61,942 nt of DNA from Cohnella thermotolerans DSM 17683 (GCF_000429825.1 NZ_AUCP01000039.1:1-61942), one strand, 5' to 3'; positions 34,154 to 43,051 are shown, counted from the first letter of the stretch. Numbers and translations: made by a program. Notes: generated by a model from the letters alone, not told the origin.

Positions 34154-35137
34154 ATGAATGCGCTGTCCGCGTTGGCGAAAATAAACGCCGCGCTTGAGAA
34201 AATCATGCCGCTCATCACTCCGGCTGCGATCGGCGTCGGGGTGCTATGCGGTTCGCGGCTGACGCCGCTGGAATGGCTCGTGCCGTGGATATTTGCCGTC
34301 ATGACCTTCGTCGGCAGTCTGAAGTCCAGCTTCCGCGAGATGGTCCGCGTGCTGCTAAGGCCGCAGAAGCTGATTTGGATTTTCGTTATTCTGCACGTTG
34401 TTATGCCTTGTATCGGGTGGGCGGCCGGACGGCTGTTTTTCCCCGACGATCCGTATACGATTACAGGCTACGTGCTGCTGTTCGTCATTCCGACCGGCGT
34501 CGTGAGCGTCGTCTGGGTGACGATTTATGGCGGGAACCTCGCGCTGACGCTTGCACTCATTCTGATCGATACCCTGCTGTCCCCCCTGGTCGTCCCGGGG
34601 AGTCTGTACGCTCTGATGGGAGCTACCGTTCGCATTGAAGCATGGGACATGATGAAGGGGCTGCTGTGGATGATCGTCGTCCCTTCCGTCATCGGCATGC
34701 TTCTGAACCAATGGACGAAGGGCAAGGTTGCCTCGGCCTGGAGCCCGCCGCTCGCCCCGCTCGTCAAGATCGGACTGTTCGCGGTCGTGGCCGTCAACGG
34801 CTCCACCATTTCCGCCGATCTTCGGCATGCCGACGGCCATATGGCGAAGATTATCGTCGTGACGCTGGGAACGGCCGTAACGGGCTACTTGATCGGATGG
34901 GGCGTATCGGCCTTGTTCCGCTGGAACCGGGAAGATTCCGTCGCCGTTCAATTCAATTCGGGGATGCGCAACTTGAGCGCGGGCGCAGTTCTCGCGATTC
35001 AATATTTTCCGCCTGCGGTATCTCTGCCGGTCATCAGCGGCATGCTGTTCCAGCAGTTGCTCGCGGCGGCCTTCGGCTTCCGGATCGGCAGAAGCGGGAG
35101 GAAGAGGAGGGCGTCGGGGGCCGGGTTGTCCGGGTAG
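34154..35137 (+). CDS. Bile acid:sodium symporter family transporter
   Basis: 327-aa polytopic membrane protein with about nine to ten hydrophobic segments across its length (IMPLITPAAIGVGVL; PWIFAVMTFVGSLKSSF; YVLLFVIPTGVVSVVWVTIYGG; TLLSPLVVPG; QFNSGMRNLSAGAVLAI). The pattern PTGVVS...GGN and the late NSGMRN segment match the BASS fold sodium- and substrate-binding crossover. Bacterial relatives carry organic anions such as pantoate or keto acids as well as bile acids; the substrate here is unknown. GGAAGAGG lies 12 nt before ATG 34154. The C-terminal 20 residues are basic and cytoplasmic. Confidence 0.85.
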   Translation: MNALSALAKINAALEKIMPLITPAAIGVGVLCGSRLTPLEWLVPWIFAVMTFVGSLKSSFREMVRVLLRPQKLIWIFVILHVVMPCIGWAAGRLFFPDDPYTITGYVLLFVIPTGVVSVVWVTIYGGNLALTLALILIDTLLSPLVVPGSLYALMGATVRIEAWDMMKGLLWMIVVPSVIGMLLNQWTKGKVASAWSPPLAPLVKIGLFAVVAVNGSTISADLRHADGHMAKIIVVTLGTAVTGYLIGWGVSALFRWNREDSVAVQFNSGMRNLSAGAVLAIQYFPPAVSLPVISGMLFQQLLAAAFGFRIGRSGRKRRASGAGLSG

Positions 35138-35261
35138 GAGGAGAGAAGGGGCCAAACGACGGCCGCGCCGCCGCTTGGCTGAATAGCAGCGAATGCTGCC
35201 CAAGCGCAAAGTCTTCGGCGAATCGCTTGGCGAAAGATCGATCGGAACAGCGGCGCGCCTC

Positions 35262-35888
35262 TTAGGGCGCGTCTTGCTTCGTCTGCGCCGCCAGCGCTTC
35301 TTCCTGCGCTTCGCGTTCCGCCTGCTTGCGGTGCGCGATGCGGCTGGACGCCGCGGCGGCGATCGCTCCGACGATGTCGTCGAGGAACGTGTGAACGTCC
35401 TTGCCGTTTTTCTCGTTGAGCTTCTTCAGCACGCCCGGCTTGAACTTGTCGATGTACCCGAAGTTCGTAAATCCGATGCTTCCGTATACATTGACGATGC
35501 TCAGCGCAAGCACTTCGTCGCATCCGTAAAGGCCTTCGTCGAAGGCGATCATGTTTTGCAGCGGGGGCAGCAGCTTCTTCTCTTCCGCCAATATATCCAA
35601 TTGAATGCCGGTCAGAACAGCGTTTTGCACTTCGCGTTTGGAGAGGACGGAATCCACGTTGGCGATGCATTCGTCCAGCGTGAGCTCGGGGAAGAAGTCC
35701 TTTTGGAGCAGCATGACCAACTGGCCGATCTGGCCTTTGGTTACGCCTCTTTTCGCCATCCATTCTTCCGTGGCTCGGGCCACTTCTTTGCTATTGAGCC
35801 GATACTCGTTCTGTTCGGGCAACGGCGACACCTCTTTCGGATCGGATTGCGGCCGTTCCGCGCGCAGCGGGACAAACCGTTCATACAT
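35262..35888 (-). CDS. Phosphatidylglycerophosphatase A family protein (YutG-like)
   Basis: 208-aa protein of the PgpA family, which dephosphorylates phosphatidylglycerophosphate in phospholipid synthesis. The family blocks are MAKRGVTKGQIGQLVMLLQ, FDEGLYGCDEVLALSIVNVYGSIG, NFGYIDKFKPGVLK and the conserved acidic HTFLDDIVGAIAAA. It resembles B. subtilis YutG. ATG 35888 has a poorly spaced GGGG only one base upstream. GAGGTG about seven bases before an in-frame TTG at 35822 would give a protein of about 186 aa, closer to the usual size; the start is uncertain. It is divergent from gerM. Catalytic activity is inferred from the family. Confidence 0.8.
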   Translation of the reverse strand: MYERFVPLRAERPQSDPKEVSPLPEQNEYRLNSKEVARATEEWMAKRGVTKGQIGQLVMLLQKDFFPELTLDECIANVDSVLSKREVQNAVLTGIQLDILAEEKKLLPPLQNMIAFDEGLYGCDEVLALSIVNVYGSIGFTNFGYIDKFKPGVLKKLNEKNGKDVHTFLDDIVGAIAAAASSRIAHRKQAEREAQEEALAAQTKQDAP

Positions 35889-35966
35889 TCCCCTGGGGGC
35901 TAGTATACATATTACTACAATCGGGAAGGCCGGGAAACGGCGTTTCTCTATACGGGAGGAATTGGC

Positions 35967-37052
35967 ATGAAATTAGCAGGCCGTAAAAACGTTCGGAAGC
36001 TGCTGGCCGCCGTCTTGCTGCTGCCTCTGGCCGCAGGCTGCGCGAATTCGGGCGCAGGCGTCCAGAGCAAGGAGGCTATCGATCCGCCGCCGGCGGAAGT
36101 CGAACAGACGATGCTTCAAGCTGCGGAGACGCCGGCCCAAGCGGAGAAGCCGGATTCGCGCGTGACCGTTGCCGCGGGCAAGGACGAGTTGACCGTCTAT
36201 TTGCTGGACCGCAACGGCTACGTCGCCCCGATGACGCTGGGGCTGAGCGGCGACACTACCCAATCGCCGGAGAACACCGCCGCCGCCTGGCTCATTCAAG
36301 GCAAGCTGCCGGCCGATCAACTGCCGCCCGGCTTCTCTCCGCTGCTGCCGGAAGGCACGAAAATCAATTCCGTGCACGCCGATGCGTCGAGCGGCGTTGC
36401 GACGGTCGACTTCGCTTCACCGTTCCCGCAAATTCCCCCGAAGCAGGAACGCAAGGCGGTCGAAGCGATCGTCTGGACGATGACCGAATTGCCCGGCATC
36501 CGGAACGTGAAGATTACCGTCGACGGTCAGCCTCTGCGCCAGCTTCCCGCTTCCGGGCTGCCGCTGGCCGAGACGCTGTCGCGGGACATCGGCATCAACC
36601 TGGAGCAAGCGGCCGGCACGAACGCGAGCCGGTCGATGGCGGTGACGCTGTACTTCTCGGCCCGTTCCGAGCAGGGAGAAGGCTACTTCGTACCCGTCAC
36701 CCGCCTGATCACGCGTACCCCGGACCGCAACCGCGCCGCTCTGGAGGAGCTGATCAAAGGTCCGCTGGACGACCGGAAGCTTCAGCCCGTGCTGACCTCG
36801 GATGTGACGGTCGACAAGCTGTCCGAATCGGACGGCACGGTCAGCGTGTCTCTTAAGGATCCGGGCTGGGAGCCGGAGATGACCGTGCCGGCGGAGACGA
36901 TGGAGGCCGTCGTCCTGACGCTGACCGAGACGGCGGGCGAGCCGAAGGCCCTCATTACGCTGAACGGCAGCGACGAGTTTACCGATTCCGACAACCGCTC
37001 CTACACCGAGCCCGTCGACCGTCCCGTGGCGATCAACGCGCTGTCCCGCTAA
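35967..37052 (+). CDS. gerM: GerM germination/sporulation lipoprotein
   Basis: 361-aa lipoprotein with two tandem GerMN domains. The signal has lipobox LAAGC, then a Pro/Glu-rich linker to about residue 65. Domain 1 (about 70-200: LTVYLLDRNGYVAPM, WTMTELPGIRNVKITVDGQP) and domain 2 (about 220-355: AVTLYFSARSEQGEGYFVPV, EELIKGPLDD, LTLTETAGEPKALITLNG) show the repeat. In B. subtilis GerM is needed for sporulation and germination and contributes to anchoring the forespore-mother cell channel. GGGAGG precedes ATG 35967. It normally stands just upstream of rph; here about 5.2 kb of other DNA intervenes. Its stop overlaps the convergent gerC-like gene by 4 nt. Confidence 0.92.
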   Translation: MKLAGRKNVRKLLAAVLLLPLAAGCANSGAGVQSKEAIDPPPAEVEQTMLQAAETPAQAEKPDSRVTVAAGKDELTVYLLDRNGYVAPMTLGLSGDTTQSPENTAAAWLIQGKLPADQLPPGFSPLLPEGTKINSVHADASSGVATVDFASPFPQIPPKQERKAVEAIVWTMTELPGIRNVKITVDGQPLRQLPASGLPLAETLSRDIGINLEQAAGTNASRSMAVTLYFSARSEQGEGYFVPVTRLITRTPDRNRAALEELIKGPLDDRKLQPVLTSDVTVDKLSESDGTVSVSLKDPGWEPEMTVPAETMEAVVLTLTETAGEPKALITLNGSDEFTDSDNRSYTEPVDRPVAINALSR

Positions 37053-38128
37053 CGAATGACTCCCGGTCCCGTTATTTTGACTCGGGTGACGACTTTAAAC
37101 CGGACTTGCGGATAGACGGACTGCCAATGCTTGTATGCTTTGTCGCCGCCGAAATAAGTGGACATATAATGGAGACCGAAGCCGTACGGATCGACGCCGG
37201 TGTCGCGGATTTTGTAGAGCAAGTCCTCGACCTCGTTGGAGAATTGTTGGGCCAGCTTCCGTTCGATGCCTTGCCAATCCTTCTCCAGCACTTCGCTGGG
37301 GCTCTCCTCCAACAGGCCGGACACCATGACGTTCAGGGTGATCTTGGGAATTTCGTCCCGGCTGATGTTCATCTTCGTCTGCGTATGGTTGACGGTCAAC
37401 ACGATCCGCCTTTCTCCGTAAGGCATCTTGAGCTCGGACTTCGGCGTTTGGTTGGCCGTCATATTGAACAACAGCGTCTCTTCCGGATTCAGGATGAGAC
37501 GCGCCTTTTTTTTGTCCATCAGAAGCAAACGGTCGATTTCGTAAGTTTGATCTTTGCTTTTGACGACGGGAAGAACCGGATCGAGCCCCCGCTCGAAATG
37601 GCGCCGAAACAGGTCGAACAAATAGGTCGTTACCGTGTAGGGCGATTCGGAGCCTTCGTTGCCGAAGGTGAGGAACAACGCGTTGCCGGGGTACCGCTCC
37701 GATACCGGCTTTACTTTCAACACCGACAAGGCGTCCGGATCGCCAACGCCGAAGAAAGAGACCATCTGAATGTCGCGGCGGCGGACGAACCAGGTCATCG
37801 CTTCGGGATCGCCTCGATCCAGAAGCGTCTTGCCTAAAATGAACACGCGGCAGTGGCCGAACTCCAGCTCCTTGTCCACGAACGACTTCAAGTGGCGCAC
37901 GCCCTCGGCGATCGAAGGGGCGTCGATCGTCTGAATCTGGGTTTGGGACGATCCGCTCTCGACTTTCGCCGACGTAATGGCCAGCCTAACCGATATCCGG
38001 TAAGGCTTCTCCGGGTTGCCGCTCCAGTCGACTCCCGTCGTGACGACGTAAAAGCGTTTGTCGATATCCTTTATGCCGCAGCCTGACAGCAGCGAACAGA
38101 GCAGGAAGACGAGGAACGCTCGCCTCAT
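37049..38128 (-). CDS. Ger(x)C-family germinant receptor lipoprotein
   Basis: 359-aa GerAC/GerBC/GerKC-type subunit. The lipobox is LLSGC, followed by IKDIDKRFYVVTTGVDWSG, the usual start of the mature protein. The C-terminal GerC domain has TLNVMVSGLLEESPSEVLEK, the charged helix around GIERKLAQQFSNEVEDLLYKI, and PYGFGLHYMSTYFG. It sits on the inner spore membrane with the A and B subunits and is needed for nutrient germination. GGAGGTG lies six bases before ATG 38128. It is the last gene of the A-B-C operon. No hairpin terminator is seen; the end meets the end of gerM. The nutrient sensed is unknown. Confidence 0.9.
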   Translation of the reverse strand: MRRAFLVFLLCSLLSGCGIKDIDKRFYVVTTGVDWSGNPEKPYRISVRLAITSAKVESGSSQTQIQTIDAPSIAEGVRHLKSFVDKELEFGHCRVFILGKTLLDRGDPEAMTWFVRRRDIQMVSFFGVGDPDALSVLKVKPVSERYPGNALFLTFGNEGSESPYTVTTYLFDLFRRHFERGLDPVLPVVKSKDQTYEIDRLLLMDKKKARLILNPEETLLFNMTANQTPKSELKMPYGERRIVLTVNHTQTKMNISRDEIPKITLNVMVSGLLEESPSEVLEKDWQGIERKLAQQFSNEVEDLLYKIRDTGVDPYGFGLHYMSTYFGGDKAYKHWQSVYPQVRFKVVTRVKITGPGVIR

Positions 38129-38142
38129 GCCGGACACCTCCT

Positions 38143-39243
38143 TCATTTGCCATAATGGGCGGAGCCCCCTTTCGCGCCCCGGACGTTCGATTTTTTTCTG
38201 GCGCGCAACACGACGAACAGCATCACGAACATCGCGAACAGTTCCACAAAAAATCGGGAGACGAGCCACCATTCCGTCGCCCATGTGTTTCTCTGCTCGT
38301 TGGCCCACAGAGAATACAAGAAGGACAGCGCCCCGAAGACGGAGCAGAGAATCCAGTTGCTTCTCGGTACGGGCATTTCCTCCGGTTTGGGCTTGTAGTT
38401 TGGCGAACACGATTTGAAAAACTCCATCGAGCAGTGGAACGCGTTCATGACGAACATGAGCGACAGCACCGCAAAGAGGATGAGGAACGTAAACAGCACC
38501 CGCTGGACGAACCCGTACTTCATGACCATGGAATCCGCGGTAACGCTCCAGAGGAACACGTAATGCTCGACCGCCATCGTTCCGTGGAAGCCGATCGGGA
38601 TGAAGAAGGTGAAGAAGGCGAAGAACGCCCCGAGAAGCGGGATGCTCCATCGATACTTCAGCTTGTAGCCGGACGGATTCATCCGGTTGAAGAGCTGAAT
38701 GTTGAGGTAGCCGCTGAAGAGGAACGAGGCCGCGGCTACCGATTTCAACGTCGGCGCTTTCCACACGTAGCCCGCCACCACCCGCATGGCGTCCCAGCTA
38801 ACCTGATCATCGGTCACCGCCTTGAACAGAATGAACAGTCCCAATGGAGCGATGATTAAAAAAAGAATTTCCAGGGTGAACTGAACGGATCGGGAAGATC
38901 GGGAACCGGCCAATACGCAGGCGAAGACGACGATGAACAGAAAGTAGAATTCGTTCGTCTCGGGGTTGAAGAAAATGCCCATCGTCCGCGTAAAGCTGTA
39001 GACGACGAGAATCCCGGCGGTCGACCAGGCAACGCCGGCCAGGACGATAAGCGGGATGGCGATCCACGCGGGAAAATACCGATGCAAAATTTCAGGCAGG
39101 CCCATTTCCGGAAACTGCTGATAGCACCATATCGTGACCATCGAGACGACGGATCCGCAAGCGATGGCGACGAGCAGGCTCATGACGGCACCGTCGAAGC
39201 GGTCTTTCACCAGGATGTGGGGAACGAACAGCATGATGTTCAT
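38143..39243 (-). CDS. GerB-type (APC-superfamily) germinant receptor membrane subunit
   Basis: 366 aa from ATG 39243, about ten membrane helices, related to the GerAB/GerBB/GerKB permease-like subunits (MGLPEILHRYFPAWIAIPLIVL; VVFACVLAGSRSSRSVQFTLEILFLI). Subunit B is the likely germinant-binding component. The reading frame is open a further 16 codons upstream and encodes a hydrophobic RYFYYHFIYVGF, which would complete the first helix. No ATG, GTG or TTG lies there; CTG 39285 after GGGGTGA is a candidate. The true start is therefore uncertain and may be a rare codon. The GerA-type gene ends just upstream. Confidence 0.83.
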   Translation of the reverse strand: MNIMLFVPHILVKDRFDGAVMSLLVAIACGSVVSMVTIWCYQQFPEMGLPEILHRYFPAWIAIPLIVLAGVAWSTAGILVVYSFTRTMGIFFNPETNEFYFLFIVVFACVLAGSRSSRSVQFTLEILFLIIAPLGLFILFKAVTDDQVSWDAMRVVAGYVWKAPTLKSVAAASFLFSGYLNIQLFNRMNPSGYKLKYRWSIPLLGAFFAFFTFFIPIGFHGTMAVEHYVFLWSVTADSMVMKYGFVQRVLFTFLILFAVLSLMFVMNAFHCSMEFFKSCSPNYKPKPEEMPVPRSNWILCSVFGALSFLYSLWANEQRNTWATEWWLVSRFFVELFAMFVMLFVVLRARKKSNVRGAKGGSAHYGK

Positions 39244-39291
39244 AAACCCGACGTAAATGAAATGATAGTAAAAGTAGCGGTTCAGAAACCA

Positions 39292-40623
39292 TCACCCCGA
39301 TTTTTTGTGCGACTGGTGTTCCTTTTCGCTCGGCATAAAGAGCGCCAGGTAAGGCTGGCCGAAGCTGCGCAAATGGCACAAATAAACGATGACGAGAAAC
39401 ATCGTTACGATGACCCCGATCATGCCGTAAAAGATGGAGACGACGACGAACAAGTATTTCAAAGCCCGAATCGAATAGCTGAACGAGCTGTTCGGAATGA
39501 CGAAGTTCGAGATCGCGACGACCGACGTCACGATGATCATGATGCTGCTGACGAGCCCCGCCTGCTGGGCGGCCTGGCCGAGAATAAGACCGCCGACGGT
39601 CGCGGCGGTGGAACCGACGAACCGGGGCAACCGGATGCTGGCCTCGATCAGCGCCTCGATCATAAAGAGCATGATAAACACTTCGATGAAAGCGGGATAC
39701 GGCACGGCCGCCCTGCTTCCGTCGATGGAGAAGGCGAGCTGTACCCGGAAAAACTCCGGATTGTAGGAAGAGACGGCAATGTAGAGCGAAGGCAGCGTCA
39801 TGGACAGCAGCATGCCGATATAGCGGAACAGGATGATGACTCGCCCCATCCAGAACGGCTCGTAATCGTCGTCCATCGCATGCATGAAGTCGAAGAACCG
39901 GACGGGCAGGGCGATGGCGAATCGGCTGCCGTCGACCATGATGGCGATTTTGCCCCGCTCGAGAAATTGGGCCACCCGGTCCGGACGCTCCGTCTGGATC
40001 GTGACGGGGAACAGGCTGAACCGGGAATTGCCGAGGTACATCCCGAGCTGGCCGGCCGCCTGCAGCAGCTTCATCTGAATCGTCTCCAGCCGTTTGTGCA
40101 GCTCGTCGAGCGGTTTGCGGTCCACTTTGTCGCGGTCGTACAGAATCATAAACCGGGTTTTGGAGACGTCCCCTTTTTCCATTTTCTCCACCGCCAGCGT
40201 AGGCAAATTGTAGCGGAGGCGGATCAAATTCATGTTCATGTCCAAATCTTCGGTGAACGACGACTGCGGCCCTTGCAGAGAAGCCTCCACTTCCGTATTG
40301 CCGGGCTTCGTCTCCATTTTGCGAATCGCTTCCATGGCGTAGACGGCGCCTTCGTATTGAATCAGCGTGCAGCCTTTGAGCAGCATGGCGACCCATTCGT
40401 CGGGATTGTCCGCGCGCACGAAGCCGGGGCTGCTCTTCAGCATGCGCCGGAATTCGTCGGGATCGAACCGGTAGGAGAACGGGACCATGATGGCGTCTTT
40501 CACCTGATTAATGTCGCACATGCTCGGAAAGAAGCAGAATTCCATTTTCGTATAGCCGTTGTCCAGCGTCTTGGCCAGCAGATCGGCCGGATCGCCAAGC
40601 TGTTGCTTGATTTGGTCGAGCAC
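39292..40623 (-). CDS. GerA-type spore germination protein (A subunit)
   Basis: 443-aa A subunit of a nutrient germinant receptor. The soluble N-terminal domain (about 1-240) has CTLIQYEGAVYAMEAI and the family hallmark GPQSSFTEDLDMNMNLIRLR. The C-terminal part (about 250-430) has about five membrane segments (MLLSMTLPSLYIAVSSYNPE, VGGLILGQAAQQAGLVSSIM, ALKYLFVVVSIFYGMIG). GerA-type subunits form oligomeric channels in the inner spore membrane. GGAAGGAG precedes GTG 40623. First gene of the A-B-C operon; an insertion sequence begins 109 nt upstream and may have displaced its promoter. Confidence 0.93.
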   Translation of the reverse strand: MLDQIKQQLGDPADLLAKTLDNGYTKMEFCFFPSMCDINQVKDAIMVPFSYRFDPDEFRRMLKSSPGFVRADNPDEWVAMLLKGCTLIQYEGAVYAMEAIRKMETKPGNTEVEASLQGPQSSFTEDLDMNMNLIRLRYNLPTLAVEKMEKGDVSKTRFMILYDRDKVDRKPLDELHKRLETIQMKLLQAAGQLGMYLGNSRFSLFPVTIQTERPDRVAQFLERGKIAIMVDGSRFAIALPVRFFDFMHAMDDDYEPFWMGRVIILFRYIGMLLSMTLPSLYIAVSSYNPEFFRVQLAFSIDGSRAAVPYPAFIEVFIMLFMIEALIEASIRLPRFVGSTAATVGGLILGQAAQQAGLVSSIMIIVTSVVAISNFVIPNSSFSYSIRALKYLFVVVSIFYGMIGVIVTMFLVIVYLCHLRSFGQPYLALFMPSEKEHQSHKKSG

Positions 40624-40714
40624 GGGGTTCGTCTCCTTCCCGCCTGGAAATAATCGCGAATAGGTTGCCCAGCTTCAGGAAAATCATACCGGAGGCGGAA
40701 GACGCTTCTTTGGG

Positions 40715-40731
40715 CTTGCTTGCCGCCTTTG
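40715..40731. repeat. Left copy of 17-bp target-site duplication
   Basis: CTTGCTTGCCGCCTTTG, identical to 42218-42234 on the other side of the insertion sequence. Confidence 0.9.
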
Positions 40732-40781
40732 TGTCAAGCGTCAATGAAAATGTCAGGTTAAATGTTCTGTGAAAATGTCAT
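40732..40781 (+). repeat. Left terminal inverted repeat of the IS
   Basis: Starts TGTCAAGCGTC and contains GAAAATGTCA twice (near 40744 and 40771). It aligns with the reverse complement of 42168-42217 over about 50 bp with mismatches and one gap. The duplicated motif is probably the transposase-binding site. Confidence 0.75.
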
Positions 40782-40858
40782 GGTTAGTGGTTGAAGAAGA
40801 TGGGTTTACAGCGGGCCTCCATCGTCGTCGGTAAACCCCATCTGCCACTTGCGTTGCT

Positions 40859-42163
40859 CTAACGAGCTATGCTACGCTGAAAGCGCGTATTGGTGAATCC
40901 CTTTCTCCAGGGATGATCCGCAGCGGGCTTGCGTGGCGTCGCAGGCTCGCTCTTTTTATTTGCGACATTTGCGACGGGTTTCGCTTGGCGAGTGGTTTCC
41001 GTGCAAATCCAAGCCCGATTGTTATGCCAAATCAGCACCTCGCCTTGCATCGTTTCCCGAACTTCGATTACAGCCTTGGGTTCCCATAATGGCAAGCCCT
41101 TTACAGGTGTTGGAGTGTAGCATTTACCGTTCCAAGAAAAGGTTTGTCCGCCTCCCATTTTGCGTATTTCGCGGCGTGTAAATACATGTTCAAGCTTTAG
41201 TTCGTTGGGAAGCGGGCGATAAGCAGACTCGACTTGCTGCGGTTTGACGGCAAAGCGACGGTTGTGCTTCTTTAGCAAGGATGGTAGAACCCGATTGGCT
41301 TCCTGTTCGGAGCAGACGCCTAACAAGCGCAGTTCGATCACCAGACGATCCTGGAAGGTTTGCCATAGCCGCTCAATCCTTCCCTTGGCTTGGGGTGATA
41401 AGGCCTTGATGTGGGTGATCCCCAGATCGGCCACAGCCTTCCCGAAGTTGGATAAGGGCTTGGTTTCTCCCGCCAATTCCTGTTCCAGCGTCAAAGCTTC
41501 TTGAGGGGAACGGAAGATCGTATGGCGGTCGCTATACAAAGCCATCGGAACGCCTCTGCTGCGCAGAGCCTGCATCATCGCCAAGGCATAGCCTTCAAAC
41601 GTTTCGGTTGGACGAAACACAGCACCCAGCACCTCACCTGTTGCATCGTCGATGATCCCATGCAAGGTCAACGACGGACCTCGATCCTCCAACCACGCAA
41701 AAGGGGAGGAATCGATTTGCCAGAGCATGCCGGCTTGTGGCTTCCGAGTTCGAGGCCGGTGAGTTTTGACGAAAGACCGTCTGGTGCGTGGCAGCTTTAG
41801 ACCATGTTCGATGAGGATACGACGGACGGAAGAAACGCTAAGCTTAATGTTTTCCCGTTCCTGCAACAGTTCGGCGTAATGGACAGCGTTGCTGCCGTGA
41901 TACGGTCCGCGGTACAAATCCGCCACCCGCTGCTTGAGTTCGTCCGACAGCGTGTGAATCGGTTTTCGCCCCCGATTCTGATGGGCCAACACTTGTGCAC
42001 CTCCATGGACGTATTTGGCTTTCAGCCGATACGCTTGACGGACGGAGATTCCCAAAGCAGAAGCAACATCGGTTTCCGTTAGATGCCCACTGATCCATTT
42101 GTCTAGAACCATTGCACGCTTCAGTTCTTCTCGTGTCAAGGTAACCTGCTCCTTCTTATCCAT
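40859..42163 (-). CDS. IS transposase (ISNCY/IS1202-like, DDE type)
   Basis: 434-aa transposase. N-terminal helix-turn-helix (about 10-60: LTREELKRAMVLDKWISGHL, TDVASALGISVRQAYRL). A DDE integrase core at about 140-290 has WQIDSSPFAWLED (first Asp), LYSDRHTIF (second Asp), and SPQAKGRIERLWQTFQDRL with the catalytic Glu in the GRIERLW helix. The C-terminal tail is basic, for DNA contact. ATG 42163 is inside the right inverted repeat region. No frameshift or stop interrupts it, so the element may be active. The family name is from resemblance; the group is judged partly from the 17-bp duplication. Confidence 0.87.
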   Translation of the reverse strand: MDKKEQVTLTREELKRAMVLDKWISGHLTETDVASALGISVRQAYRLKAKYVHGGAQVLAHQNRGRKPIHTLSDELKQRVADLYRGPYHGSNAVHYAELLQERENIKLSVSSVRRILIEHGLKLPRTRRSFVKTHRPRTRKPQAGMLWQIDSSPFAWLEDRGPSLTLHGIIDDATGEVLGAVFRPTETFEGYALAMMQALRSRGVPMALYSDRHTIFRSPQEALTLEQELAGETKPLSNFGKAVADLGITHIKALSPQAKGRIERLWQTFQDRLVIELRLLGVCSEQEANRVLPSLLKKHNRRFAVKPQQVESAYRPLPNELKLEHVFTRREIRKMGGGQTFSWNGKCYTPTPVKGLPLWEPKAVIEVRETMQGEVLIWHNNRAWICTETTRQAKPVANVANKKSEPATPRKPAADHPWRKGFTNTRFQRSIAR

Positions 42164-42167
42164 ACTG

Positions 42168-42217
42168 ACATTTTCTCGGAACAGTTACACCCTGACAATA
42201 TCACAGAACAACGACAC
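42168..42217 (-). repeat. Right terminal inverted repeat of the IS
   Basis: Its reverse complement begins TGTCGTTGTTCTGTGATATT and ends with GAGAAAATGTCA. It pairs with the left repeat at 40732-40781. Confidence 0.75.
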
Positions 42218-42234
42218 TTGCTTGCCGCCTTTGG
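42218..42234. repeat. Right copy of 17-bp target-site duplication
   Basis: Exact copy of 40715-40731. Removing the element and one copy restores a 178-bp intergenic region between the gerA-type gene and rph. Confidence 0.9.
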
Positions 42235-42262
42235 TGCTTTTCGCCCGCTTCTCTGGTAGAAT
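42232..42262 (+). promoter_or_regulatory. Possible promoter of rph-rdgB next to the IS end
   Basis: TTGGTG (42232-42237), 19-nt spacer, TAGAAT (42257-42262), 43 nt before the rph start. The first bases overlap the target duplication, so the insertion ends at or inside the promoter region but leaves the -10 box intact. Confidence 0.4.
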
Positions 42263-42304
42263 AGGAGGGATATACTCGAGAACCGAAATTCAGGAGGACA
42301 TACC

Positions 42305-43051
42305 ATGAGATCCGACGGAAGGCAGCTTCGCGACTTGCGGCCGTTTGCCGCAACGCTTCATCCGAATAAATACGCGGAAGGGTCCGTGCTCATCGAGATG
42401 GGGGACACGAAGGTGTTGTGCACCGCCACGGTGGACGAGAAGGTGCCCCCGTTCTTGAAAGGTCAGGGCAAGGGCTGGGTAACGGCGGAATATTCCATGC
42501 TGCCGCGCGCGACCCAGACGCGCAATCAGCGCGAGTCGATCAAGGGCAAGCTGGGCGGCCGGACGATGGAAATCCAGCGGCTGATCGGGCGGGCGCTTCG
42601 TTCGGTCGTGAACCTGGAAGCGCTGGGCGAGCGGACGATTACGCTCGATTGCGACGTGCTGCAGGCGGACGGGGGAACGCGGACGACATCGATCACCGGC
42701 TCGTTCATCGCCTTGGCGCTGGCCGTACATAAGCTGTCGGAAGCGGGGAAATTCGCAAAGTATCCGCTGACGGACTATCTCGCTTCGGTGAGCGTCGGCG
42801 TGCTGAACGGGAAGACGCTGCTGGACTTGAACTACGAGGAGGATTCCAAGGCGAAGGTGGACATGAACGTCGTCATGACGGGGGCCGGCGCTTTCGTAGA
42901 GGTGCAGGGCACCGGCGAGGAATCGCCGTTTACCCGGACCGAGCTGAACGAGATGCTGGAGCTGGCCGGGGAAGGGATCGGCAGGCTGATCGCGCTGCAG
43001 CGGGACGTTCTGGGCGTAGCCGGAACCCGGATCGGAGGCGCAGAGATATGA
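42305..43051 (+). CDS. rph: Ribonuclease PH
   Basis: 248-aa phosphorolytic 3'-5' exoribonuclease that trims tRNA 3' ends. Typical blocks: [88 protein letters not shown] (with the Asp residues near the phosphate site) and [16 protein letters not shown]. Length is normal for the family. CAGGAGG lies seven bases before ATG 42305. It overlaps rdgB by 4 nt, so the two are coupled, as in B. subtilis where gerM lies just upstream. Confidence 0.96.
   Translation: MRSDGRQLRDLRPFAATLHPNKYAEGSVLIEMGDTKVLCTATVDEKVPPFLKGQGKGWVTAEYSMLPRATQTRNQRESIKGKLGGRTMEIQRLIGRALRSVVNLEALGERTITLDCDVLQADGGTRTTSITGSFIALALAVHKLSEAGKFAKYPLTDYLASVSVGVLNGKTLLDLNYEEDSKAKVDMNVVMTGAGAFVEVQGTGEESPFTRTELNEMLELAGEGIGRLIALQRDVLGVAGTRIGGAEI

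Larger units (their letters stand above)
40732..42217 (-). mobile_element. Complete insertion sequence (ISNCY/IS1202-like), 1486 bp
   Basis: Both ends are visible. Left end from 40732 and right end to 42217 form imperfect inverted repeats of about 50 bp that start TGTC and contain repeated AAAATGTCA-like motifs. The element carries one transposase on the minus strand and is flanked by an exact 17-bp direct repeat, an unusually long target duplication reported for the IS1202-like group. Lower GC than its surroundings. It sits between the gerA-type operon and rph. Confidence 0.88.
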
